Assembly: GCA_037074765.1 (NCBI GenBank)
Contig: JBAMDO010000041.1
Span: forward strand, 1-64,000
Direction: 5' to 3'
DNA from: Mansonella perstans
Taxonomy: Eukaryota; Nematoda; Chromadorea; Rhabditida; Onchocercidae
DNA: 64,000 bases
The stretch's first letter is position 1. Each line of letters opens with the position of its first letter. Below the pieces are notes generated by a model. The model was not told where the DNA came from, did no database searches, and saw only the letters and a program-made list of their open reading frames with translations. Below, piece after piece: positions 37,558 through 49,489 of this stretch. Made by a program: the position numbers and the translations under genes.

Positions 37558-38023
37558 ACGCAAAAATTACGCTGTTGGCTGATCCCAAAGGATAGCCACA
37601 CAGGTCAGCATGGATCCGAAAGTGCAATGGCCAAGCCTCACTGTGAATTCCCCGTCTTTATGATCACAGGGATCTTCCAGCCAGGTAAGTTTATTAAATT
37701 TCTCTTCCGCAAACTTTAACCACTGTTGCAGCTGATACTGACCCGTTTTAGTCTTTTGTCTATTGTGCAACTGTTACGATATATAATGCAGAAGTAAGAG
37801 TGACAGACACGCAATCTGTCATAAAAATAAAAAGCTGTATTTGCACTGGAAATGCTCGTTAATAAAAAATTTATAGGAAACATTTGACAGATTGATTTCA
37901 GTATTGTTTTTTGGTGTTCTTTCTTGAATGAAATCATTGTTACATCGTTCAAACATTTATCATTTCTGCAGGTCAGTCAGATAATTCAATCAATAAGATT
38001 AGTGAAATTCTTCCAGTATATCA

Positions 38024-38210
38024 CAGGGTGACACTCACTGATATCTCGAAACTTTCGACACTTACTGATATCTCGAAACTTTCGACACTTACTGATATCT
38101 CGAAACTTTCGACAGGGTGACACTCACTGATATCTCGAAACTTTCGACAGGGTGACACTTACTGATATCTCGAAACTTTCGACAGGGTGACACTTACTGA
38201 TATCTCGAAA
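38024..38210. repeat. Short palindromic satellite, six copies
   Basis: Six copies of the core ACTGATATCTCGAAA occur in a row, spaced 27 or 35 bp. Spacing depends on whether the linker is GACACTT or the longer GACAGGGTGACACTT/ACTC form. Five of the six copies contain the perfect inverted repeat TCGAAA-C-TTTCGA. The array lies between ufm-1 and the FERM gene with no gene inside. Confidence 0.9.
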
Positions 38211-39725
38211 GCATAAATTTGATTCATAAAATATCTTTGCATCTCTCTTAATATTCTGACTTTCGACTTTAGGTATGCAAACTTATAGAGCAAAAAGCGT
38301 GAAGAAAATGTGCTTATAAAATCAGTTCTTAGTAAAATATTAGGAAACTGAGAAAAGTGTCCTGTATTAGCGCTGCTAAGTTGACGGCTTGCTTGGCCAT
38401 AACAACAAAACAGTTGGATGGTAATTCAGTTTGCATGTTGCTGAATGATTAATTAATTGATAACGTTTAAGTATGAACGGATGAGTAAACTATGATCTGA
38501 TCATAGTACTTCTGAGTTGAAATCTTGATGAATTAAGATGATTTAAGCATCAGCAATGACCCAATGTATTCATATAAGTCGCATAAGGATAAAACCATTC
38601 GTCATAAAAAACTCTCGCCTTTGTAATTTTGATTTCAAAATCAAAATAATTAAAAATTACCATCAAACATCTCTTCCGCACTAAGTCTTGACCGTGATAT
38701 GTTCCGAGACGAAATGTCAGTAGACACTGTAATACACAAGTAATAAGGAGGTTATTTTACAAGCAATTACTTATCCTATGAGGATATTCCGCAATCGTGA
38801 TTTTCCTTGTATTTACAAAGCTTAGTGCTTCCTAGATAAAATTCCGAATGATATTGATTGCATTTATAAGTACTCTAATTTAAATATTAATACATACAAA
38901 TTAAACATGCCCAATTAACAGCAGTTAGGTTTACGAACCGTAAAACTTTTTTGATTTTATCTCAAGACAGCAGGGGAAAACGAAGAACTTTGCAATTAAT
39001 TTGCAGTAAACAATTGTAAAGTATTATATCGCTTAACTTTTACTTACTATTACTTTGGCATCACGTACATTGCATGCTATAAACTAAATCGTCCCAATGA
39101 TTCGAGATTTCTCGGAAATCAAATTACATTTTCTTCTACGACTCTTAAATTCAAAAGCATCATCCGGATAGATTAATAAAAAAAAGTTTGAAACTTCTGT
39201 AGCAAAAGTAATGAATGTATAGTTTATACAGATATGGGCGAGATAAATTCAAACACATCGATAAAAATAATACAGATGGATACAGCACAAAACAAAAGTA
39301 AACAAGCTTCATTTAGAAAAAATCTCTGTTTATTTTCATTAAATCTTTGCTTCTCAATTAATATTTCAAACAACTATGGAATTGTTGTGAATGTTCCATT
39401 TTTTCTGCACAATTCATAGCTTTACTATATAACTCATGTTTACTTTTACGAAGTCTTCTTAATCCTAAAAAATTAATAGAGCTTTAATTTTTTTATTTCA
39501 GTCGAAATCGAATACTCCAGTATTTGCAAACAGACTTTGCCCTTTCGAAATGCAATTTGCAATGACTAAACATAAATCGAAAATTAGGTGCATTCAGTTA
39601 GTACACCAATCGATGAATTTCTTTTATAATAGCATGATTAAATAGGAGGATATTATAATTTTTATTAAGAAAATATCCAGAGAACTATGAATTTCACTTT
39701 GTTGAAAGAGAAAATGATTCATAAA
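38211..39725. other. Intergenic region, no gene recognised
   Basis: AT-rich sequence between the satellite and the candidate terminal exon of the FERM gene. I see only short open frames (for example 39234-39419 on plus) without family resemblance. Confidence 0.35.
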
Positions 39726-39793
39726 TCTGTGATCGTTCGGCTATTTGTCGATGCCATCGGAGTTTGCGTAGCTGGTAACTCAGAAGGTTTTGT
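39726..39793 (-). other. Candidate alternative C-terminal exon with PDZ-ligand ending
   Basis: On the minus strand a good acceptor (ATTGTTTTCAG) is followed by an open exon reading TKPSELPATQTPMAST and ending R-T-I-T-D-L-stop. The ending T-D-L fits the class I PDZ-binding rule (S/T-x-hydrophobic). It enters in phase 2, whereas the donor-like GAG|GTATAA at the end of the FERM gene's last exon is phase 0, so another exon would be needed between them. Membership of the FERM gene is a guess. Confidence 0.25.
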
Positions 39794-41175
39794 CCTGAAA
39801 ACAATATAAAATCATCAAGAATTTAAGAAAAAGTTGGAGAAAATATTACTTCCGAGCAAATTATTGAAAGGAATTAACCAGAAATTTGTGTAATTTCAAC
39901 GAGTAAAGTAATTTGACATTTCTACGAATAAATTAAACTAGGGAAAAAAAAATTATTGCCAAATAAACGATATTACATCCTGGCAGTTAGCTGCGTATGA
40001 GAATGTAATCGATGCATATTGCTAGCCATTACGGGTATCCGACTCTGTGACATTTTCTGCAATTTAGCACTCGATATTATAAAGGAAATATATCGCTGGA
40101 GCCTATTTTGCAATGAATCGATAGTCGGCTTTACAAATAAAGATATAAAGAAATGTCATTTGTTGAAAAGAATGCTACCATAAGTTATATTCATAACGCT
40201 TCTACCCTTTCTGGAGCAATTTTATGAACAAAAAGTCTAGGAAGGACCGCACGACACGATGCGATATGAGACCTGAAGAAAGGTTGTGCAATCGCTTTGA
40301 GTTTTATTATAAGTGCTTTTCGTTACCGTAATAGGCCAAAACCTCCTTAAATAACTGCTCTATAACTTTATTTTATCTCTAAGCCATGCCATGATATACT
40401 GAAAAGTATGCCAAGGGATGGAAGAACTATGAACATGCATAATTCCTGCTGTCCTTCCAAAAGAATACAGTCAGATTTAATATGGAAGAAAAGGCTACCC
40501 TTTTTTCAGACTATGAATGTATGAAAATCTAGAATTTGCAGAAAGGAAACAAGCTTAACTTTTTTTTAGAAAAGTAGGAAATACATAACAATGAAATTAA
40601 TCAATGACAATATGACATTATTAATGATCACAGCAGTGAAATATGGAAAACAGTAATATCGTCTACATATATGAATGAATTATATGGAAAAATGAAAAAA
40701 ACATATTATAAGGCATCATGAAGACCTTTTATGAGTTTACAAAAGAACTAACAAAAATGAAACATGAGGTAACCAAGACATTATCCACCAGTATGATTGC
40801 AAACAAATAGGGATGAAAGAAGAGCAAAATACGAAATGTAAATAAAACATTCTGGAAAAAAGGATTGGACAAAACAAGCCTGCGACGTCTTTCTATTGCA
40901 TAAATATCCATAGAAAATTTTCACAATTATAGAAAAACAAAAATGACAACGATTCATGAGATGGTAATAGGAATAACTTCAAGAATGACTTAAGAATTTA
41001 ACTTCTCGAACGAAGACTTGATGCATTAGCATTGGGTACAGCGTATGCATTATTTTCCGACAATTACTTCGCAGTGATATTTAATGTCATACGAGGTCAA
41101 TATGACCTCCTGCAAATCAATTTAGACCATTGCAAACCATAGCAATATGAAAGCTAAAAGGTTGAAATAAACCAG

Positions 41176-44100
41176 TTATACCTCATCGCAAGTAGAAGTT
41201 CCAGATCCCTGCATTTCAGAAGTTGAACTGCTATCAGTATAACCGCTTCTTACCGGTAGTCGAGAGCGATATGTCTTGTCACCAACTTCTCCAATAGCTT
41301 CGAGGTTACCTGTCGAGGTTTGCATTGCTGATGCGCAAGAAACATATGGTTTTTTTATTGCGCTAGCACATTTTACCGTACGCAAATGCGGTATATGTGA
41401 TTGTGATTGCGATAGACGACTAGCAGAAACTGTATTTCTTTTGTCAGATTTGATATCGTATTCAGTTTGCCCAAATAGTTTGCGGTCACTTCTTGTAAAA
41501 ATGCCAGTCTTACTAATTTTAGAGGATGACGGTGCGGTAGATATCGTGGACATAGGAGTAGTTAAAACATTATCTTGACTATTAGTTACGGATAGATGTT
41601 GAATAAAAGAACGACCGTTAGTTACAGCAGAATGATCATGTCCATTGATTACAGTGGGATTTTGGAAATCTTTTTTCTCAGGTAAAACTATGAAAGTCTT
41701 ATTCAAAGATGTCTTGGTCAGAGAAGGAAATGGTGGACGGATCAGCGACTCGGCACATGTCTTGCTGGGTAAAGTTTCACACATTGGTGCTGGAATGGTT
41801 GAACTGGAGACTGACAATTCGAAAGATTTCATTCTAGGACTATTTTCCGAAAAATTCCTTGGGATTAGTGACTGTCGAGTATTTGATGATGCATTATTTG
41901 GTGTAGGCGAAACGTGTTCCAATGGTGGCGTGCTATTGTTTTTGTCAAGCTGAAATTTTGATTCCCGAAAAAATTGTTATTAGATGAACTATGACTGCAA
42001 GGAAAAAGGATTGTAACTGAGAAAATTTAAGGTTAAAAAAAGATTGCAGTCGAATTAAAACAAATTACTGAGCAAAATTCAAATGTCACAAGATGAACAT
42101 GCTATCAATAAAGTGTTTGCTCAGCAGTTAAACAGTTATCTTCTTCAAACAAAAAAAAAAAAATCAGTTTTTAATTGTAGTTATCTCAACAGTTTCCTAA
42201 GGATTTTTCACGGAACTGAAGTTCTATAAAATACTATGTGAATTTGAAATTTTGAACGATACAAAATTGAAGCGTGAAGTCTCATGAAAACAGGAAAGAA
42301 AGAAATTCTGAAACTAACAATCAAATGGGTAAAGTGAAATTTTTGAAAAATTTCAGTAAATTTTATCTTATTTGAAAATATTTCTGAAGATATTTCTTGC
42401 TCTTATCGATGAAAACGATAATAACTTGTCATATTTAAGATGAAATAAATAAAACGTACAAAGTGCGTGATTAACGTGTCTTGCAATGAGACATGTGGTG
42501 ACGAAGCACAATCTGTGCCATTCTTACTGATGGCAATTCCTGTAACATGATTGGTTGCGGGTCGGATTGCAGCTGCTGCTGATACCATTGATGCCGGTGA
42601 TCCCGACCGTCGAGGAGTAGACTCTGGAATAACTGATGAATTATTTCCTTATCTTTGTAAAAGTAGACTACCCTAAAATTAGAACAAAAGTGTCAAGGAG
42701 ATAGTAAAGCTGGCATTTAGCAATGCAAATGTAAAACAGTGGAAAAGACTAAATTCACACTGTTCTTATTTAATAAGTCTTGAAAAAATAGTGAAAGTAC
42801 AAACTTTTTCCTGACTTGAAAAACTTCTGATATTGGAAATCGAGTTGAATTTGAACAGACATTTGTTAATTATTATAATTAATATTAAAATTCTTATATA
42901 TTTATTAAAATTTAATACAAATTGAACATATTTCATCAGGCTTCTATGATTTATTTGAGAGCTGAAATATAATTAGGAATAGCTAGCTTACCATGAGCCA
43001 TGTTCAAGTTAGTATCAACAAATTCCGATTTTTTTTTTCCATCCATGAATAGCAGTGGGGTAGGTTTGGAATGTGCAGGATCTGAAATTTGAAATTTCCA
43101 AAAAAAATTTTGAAAATCACCACATTTATCACAATCAAAAATCTCTCTGTGCAAAGAATACAATTTACCTGAACTATACTGCTTTCTCGAAACAGACGGT
43201 GACTTATCAAGCTCTTTGATTTCATTAATTTGTTCACCACATGTTGTGTTCACTGTCGATACCTAAGGTTGCGCAAAATGCAATACATATCGGCAGGTAT
43301 GTAATTTTTTTATTTTATTAAACAGATCTTCAATTTTCGACAAAGCTTCTTAGCAAATAAACAGAGTCGCTTTTTAATTCTCCTAGGAAGACAAAATTCT
43401 GCGACATATAAGTTGCTAAGATTTCCTCGTGAAAAATTTCTCGCTGAAAAAGGCAAACCTTGTTAAACAAAGTATCCACTGCGGAAGAATTAACATAACC
43501 AGTAATTATGGTTTTATTGTCGCTGCTTGCAGTGCCATTGCTGTTCAATACAAACTTATCATTGCTGCAATATGAAATTAGTGAAATTAGTGTGATTCGG
43601 AAATGTACTGATAGCTCGATGGACTGTTAAATTGCTATGCAAATAACTGAAATAAAATCGATAAGGAGGGCAAAATTTAACTAAATTTTTACAAATCCTG
43701 AAAAAAACTGACTTTGCAGTAGTAGACGATCCTTCAGGAGAAGAAATCAGATCAACTGCTGGTAATTCTGTAGAAGCAACCTAAATAAAATTTCGAGTAA
43801 TAAGATGAAGTCCTAAATAAAATCTGCAAATAATAAGACGAAGTCGCCAGTGATTCAGATCTAATATATTTTGATCTTAGTATTCAGTGGAATGTCTAAG
43901 GAAATCTTTACAATAATCTCTTGATGTGCAGCAATGAGAATGGATTAATTAAGAATCCTTAGGGCCACTGATTATATCTAGCTTTATAATTACTACTAAC
44001 TTGTTTTTTGAAATCATTTCGCAGTTGTATTCTTTTGTTCAACAGGCTCTGTCTTGGACCGTATCGTTGTGACGGTCGTCTCTCAAACGTAGCTGATTGT

Positions 44101-47100
44101 CGACGAGAAAGCCGTCCACCATCTTTGTATACATTTTCGTACTCCGTTCGACCTCTTTTTAGAACTTCATTTGATGAAAATTGCAATGGAAAATACAGCG
44201 ATAAAATATCGCTATATTATCTTTATTTGTTTGATTAGAATGCGGTCATGAAATTATGGAAATCGAATAGCAGTAGCGAAAATTATAAAGTAAGTGAAGT
44301 TATATTCAGCTCTGTTAATATGGATGTGAAATAACGAGGCAAAAAAGTATTACCTATACCGAAATGTGCTACCCAACCGGAATAGTTGCGATGCTTTAGC
44401 ATTTCGTGGCTTATGATATTTGAGTCGGAAGAATGTATGGTGTTCAATGGCACATTTCCATAAGTGCTTGCAGGCTTTATGAGATGATAGATTGAATACA
44501 AATGTATGCAGTTGCACTTGTCCACTCTGTTATATAAAAGATAAAAACAGATAAAAAAGGAGTAATATAGAATAAGAAAAAGGAAGATGGAACGGAACCG
44601 AAATAAACTTAAGTCAAAGCCCAAACAAAATTAGACCTAGCAAAATTGCTAAGGTAATAATTTTCTCCTCTCTCCAGTATCACTCTTAATCAGTATGCTG
44701 AACCAAAAAATAAGGTTAAAAATTGGAAATAAGATTAGAGCAGAAATAAACATACAGTCTGATCAGCATCTTCTTCCACGACAAGAGTGATTTTTCGGTT
44801 CTTGAAATCAAGTTTCTGAATTTTTTCCCATAAAAATAAACCAATTTTTTGAACACCATCAAATACGAGCATGCCGGTCGGTGTTAAGCCCAAACTGTAA
44901 TATCTTTTTTTCCGCTATTAATTTACCAATCACTAATTTATTTGAGCTTTTTAACCATTCGAAATAATCGCATACACATGTGATTGTGCGGAATTTATTT
45001 AGGCTGCATTGGAACTTACTGTGATCCTGTAGAGATTGCAAAGAAATATTTCGCTGATAAAAGTATCAGAAGAAGTAAAATTGCCTGTATAAGTTGCCAT
45101 CTTTTCCTTCAACAGTATGCATATCAACACCATATAGTTCTATCCATTTCGCTTTATTCAAATAATTTATTTCAGCTGCAGCTGGAGATTGTCCTCTACA
45201 ACATCTTCATTCTATGATAGAACTTCGCAATTTCTTATTGAAGACAAACAACCTTATTATATCATTTTATGCTCAGACGTTATAAAGGATAATACCGGCA
45301 AGTGATAAATTTTTCTAAAATCGCAATTTCCATTTCTTCATCCTGTTCGGGATGGAATCGAAATTCCGAGATTAGAGCTGGTGTGTGTTCCGCAGAATTG
45401 TAATCACCGAGCTCCGCTGTAAAACAAAGCATGGAAATTTGATTAGATTTGTTTGATTTAAACTGAATTCTTTAATATTACAGTCTAATCAATCTTTGAC
45501 TGAGCACTTTTTTATGCTTTGTTACATGTATAAGATCTTTTTCTAGCAGACTTTATTCTTATTAATTGAAAAAAAATCGCTCAAAAACACACTTTACTTG
45601 TATTTTTGAAAGGTGAAATAATTTTGGTAATTTTTAACAAAGTTTATTTTGATGTAAAATTTAGAAAAATTGATTATAAATGGATAAATACAGACATTGC
45701 AGAGCAAATGCGGCAAGTTCGATAGCTATGTCTTTAGGACATTCTAATCTTCCCGTCTGGATATCCTGTTTCAGTTGTAGAAAGAACTGGTACCTTCAAA
45801 AACAGAGATTTTAGAGATATTTAAGAGTAGATATGTGGCTGATTCCATTTGTTGCTAACTGTATCACTTTCATTGCATCACAGTCATAGCTGTGACAATT
45901 TGTTTCATTACTGTATCAGTCTTAACTTTTTATCTTTAGTCACTGAATATATTTTACAATTGCTCAACAATGACAGATTTTTAGTTTCCTGACATTAGAA
46001 GCTTAATTTGATGAAAACTTTGAAAATCTCACCTAGTTAATTCCTCACGCAAGTTACTCGGTTCCGAGGAATAGAATTTTACCCGAAATCGAAATGTGTA
46101 CGGCGGACCGATTGGCACTTGCTTACTAATCCGCTTTGCCGGATCCAACCAGTGCTGGAATATTTTTTTCATAACATAACATGGACTTACATCACAAATA
46201 ATAACAAGGCACTATAAGCTTTCTTGCTGACAACTTTTGCATCTTTTCGTTATACTCAACCTCCAAGAATTCGCAGTCCTTCCAACCAGAAATTCCTTGC
46301 CCCGAAACAACTTTTTCTGCTCTTTGAAATTCATGATAGAAAACCTATCACCACAGAAACGACAGAAAAGTTTGTTCTTAACAGAACTACTCTTAAGGTT
46401 AGTAAATGACCTGATTTAAACACTCTAAAATTTCAGACTAATTCAATTGAACCAAATTAAAGAATTGAAAAGCTGAAAATACCTGCACATGATAGTGGTC
46501 CATGAACTGCAGACCAAAATAATCTCGCTCTTCTAAATCTAGTATGTAAAATACTTGATCGTATAGTTCTCGACCTGCGCTATTTTTCTATAAAACAGAA
46601 AAAATGTTCAAATTCAAGTTTTAAAAACAATTTGGTCAAAATACGGCCCAAAAGAAAGATGGAATAAGATTCAAGATGACTAAATAAGAATTAAAAAATT
46701 TTTTTTTTTTTTCTGGCCGAAGAAACGAACGAACGTCAAATTCAAAATTAGTAAGAAAAAAATTTATTTTGAAAAAATAAAAACAGCAACCAGTAATTCT
46801 TTTTTAAATTTCGATATGAAAAGATAAATATGTCCTTTGATTATTTTTTTAAGATTAATAAGAAAATACCGGAATTACGACATTCATGTCCGTACCGTCG
46901 AGCAACAGCACTTTACATTGACATTGTTTTCGAGAATCCATTTCTGGTTGATCAAATCCCTAAATCAATAGGAGAAATGAAAATATTTTCAAAAATCAAA
47001 AATGATCCGCAAATATCTGAGAGTATCTGACTGCAATCAACACCGATGTTCACACTTAATTTCTCTGAAAATAGACCAGTGGAAATTGTAATCAGAAAAA

Positions 47101-49489
47101 TGGACCAAAGATATTAGAAGCAGTGTCTTATAATATTCAGAGAAATAAAAAGCGCAAAAATCATTTTAAGAAAGATCCATCCAATTGACAAGTTGATTAA
47201 TTGTTTCTTTCACTGAGTGAAAAAAAAAGATGTTGCAGGTAAAAATTGTGATTAATATCTGAATCATAAAAGTCAACGCGCGCATAACTAACAGTTTAAT
47301 AAATTACTCCCTAATTGAATTAATAAAAATCTAAATTTCCCTCAATTAAAACTGCAAAAACCGTTTTTTATAACTTCCCAATTTTTTCTTTCTTTCGCGT
47401 AGAAATTGATATTTGCAAAAAACGATTCCAGTATTACTAGAATATTGCATATGTCCGATGTGATATCTGCATTGCTGTTCCGAAAAAGTTACCGGATTCT
47501 AGCCGTCAGTCAAATATAATTCAAGCGCTAATTAAACTATTAATAAATTTGGCGAAAAGTAAAGTAAAAGATGAAAGATATGAAACTCGACAAACCAATT
47601 ATTAAAAATGATACCATAGCATGCAAAGCGAGCGCAATCCGTAATTAATAAATCTATTGTTAACATTACTTTTTTTTTTTTTTTTTTTTATGAATTGTAA
47701 GATTTATTACTAACATTATTTATGAATTGTTATCGACTCCATGGTGTATAATTTCCGTTTTATAATAATTTGTTTGAACAAGCTCGTTAATTGCAATGAA
47801 CGATCATAGTATAGCACAGGATGGAATCACACATACATGTTAGTGTGTCAAATAATGCAAAAATCTATTACAGTAATTTGAGCCTATTAAGGCACAACCA
47901 GATCCTTTTGAATATATAATTCATTTACATATGTTGATAATATTCTTTCTCTCATTTGGGTCTCCAAAACGCAAGAAAACTTTATACGCTTATATTTTTG
48001 ATTGTGCCAAAAATCACAGTTGATGATCATTACAGTCAGTAATTCCGGTAAAATATATAACAAAGTACGATGATAATAGCATATAACTACATGTTGGCGT
48101 AAAATGTTTACCACAGTCAATGTTATTTAATCTATCTATCAGCAGTATATCTGTCTTTTTCCGCTTTTTAAAGCAAAATTTATAAAAATCGAATGAGCAC
48201 AAAGTGAAAAGCTATGACTTCCCTCTCTCTTCTCCTTTTGTCTCAAAAAGTAAAAATAAAAATGCTTAAATCTGACAAATAATTTTGATAATCTTACTGA
48301 ACACTTATCAAGAAATGCAAATTTGAAAAATTTAGTGACTAGTAGCAAAGGAAAAAAGGTCAAAATTCAGATGAAATCAATGTGACATTATCAAAATCGA
48401 TCATCGGAGACATCTCTTACGACATCATGTTTTGCAGACTTTTTTTCAATGCTATTGCGTGACTGCAATGGTACATATGTGCCCCACAATGCATTGGAAC
48501 ATATCAATGAAGTATGAAAAACTTTGATTTACTCATCAAAATTAATGACAGTCTCTTCTCATTTCATTTCACGTTTGTTTAGAAGATAAACGCGCAACTA
48601 AACAAATCTATCATACAAAACGCGCAATTAAACAAATCTGCCACACAACTCTGATCAGTTATATTATATGAAGTAGCGGAATCCACATGAAAAAAATATC
48701 CATGGAGCTAAAACTGTTCTCAAAAATTTTTTAGGTGTTTTGAAAATTACCAAAATAGTTCAAGGTGATTCGAACAATTTTTAATAAATTTAATAAAACT
48801 TTAATAGTTCTATTCATCTTCTCAAACAGCAATACATTATTAATCTAATTTTTGAGGAAAACACCGAGTTTAAAAAACAACTTCGAAAAAATAATTCCTC
48901 TTGTGAAACTTTTTCCTTGCTGAAAGTATGAATTTGAAGAACAATGTTATAAAATTGGAGAATATGCAGTCACAAAAGATAAGAAGAAAAAGAAAAGCGG
49001 AAAAATTATATTTCACAAATTTCTGAATAATAAGCAATACCTCACAATAAAAATTTAAATAAAAATTTTGTTTGAAATCATATGGAAGTTAAAGATGGAA
49101 AGCTGTGCAGATGATATTCGTGAAAAAATCTCAGCAGAAAACTTCGTGGTGAACCTCAACCGGTAACTTACTTTGTAGCCTGCTCTAGCAATTAGAAGAA
49201 TTTCATTATTTTCCTTTTTCATTTTAAGCAATTGTGAATATTTGTTCTTAGAAATGGCATTATAAGCGTAACAATAGACTTAACTTTTGGCTTCTAAGCA
49301 GACAGTTTGATTTTTTATAGTAAATTTATGAATTTCCAGATAATTTTTCGAAAAATATTTCAAAAACTTTTATAATCACAAGAAACAAACCTGCTGATAT
49401 TCGCTTGTCCCAGCAGTGCCGCTATCTGGATGGAAATGCCTCTTAGAACGTCGAAAACGCTGACTTAAAGAACGGAATAAGCCTGTCAT
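41176..49489 (-). CDS. FERM-domain protein of the EPB41L5/Yurt type
   Basis: Sixteen exons close in frame to 835 residues: 49489-49391, 46959-46870, 46587-46483, 46154-46033, 45793-45696, 45416-45296, 45195-45085, 44894-44756, 44526-44354, 44154-44001, 43780-43713, 43564-43459, 43262-43169, 43081-42992, 42623-42460, 41949-41176. The basic start ([19 protein letters not shown]) resembles EPB41L5. FERM lobes follow: [16 protein letters not shown] and [53 protein letters not shown] and [64 protein letters not shown]-adjacent segment ([25 protein letters not shown]) clinches the Yurt/EPB41L5 branch. The rest is a Ser/Thr-rich disordered tail. In animals these proteins act at lateral membranes and junctions, restraining Crumbs and linking to actin. 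The seventh exon ends in a GC donor. The first intron is 2.4 kb. The stop may be bypassed by a donor at GAG|GTATAA. Confidence 0.93.
43783..43848. repeat. Tandem duplication, 2 x about 33 bp, in an intron of the FERM gene
   Basis: The block CTAAATAAAAT followed by AATAAGATGAAGTC recurs about 33 bp further on with a few substitutions (AATAAGACGAAGTC). It lies in the intron just upstream of exon 43780-43713, ending close to its splice acceptor. Confidence 0.65.

Noticed and set aside
37500..37620. Faint resemblance of a plus-strand frame to peroxiredoxin (KITLLADPKG)
   Set aside because: The match is about ten residues, the frame stops directly after, and no other redoxin motif is present.
38024..38210. 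Heat-shock-element-like reading of the palindromic satellite (GAA...TTC)
   Set aside because: The spacing between GAA and TTC is three bases, not the two of a heat-shock element.
41276..41953. Two plus-strand open frames of about 100 codons
   Set aside because: They lie antisense to the large last exon of the FERM gene, whose model closes in phase, so they are shadows of that coding sequence.
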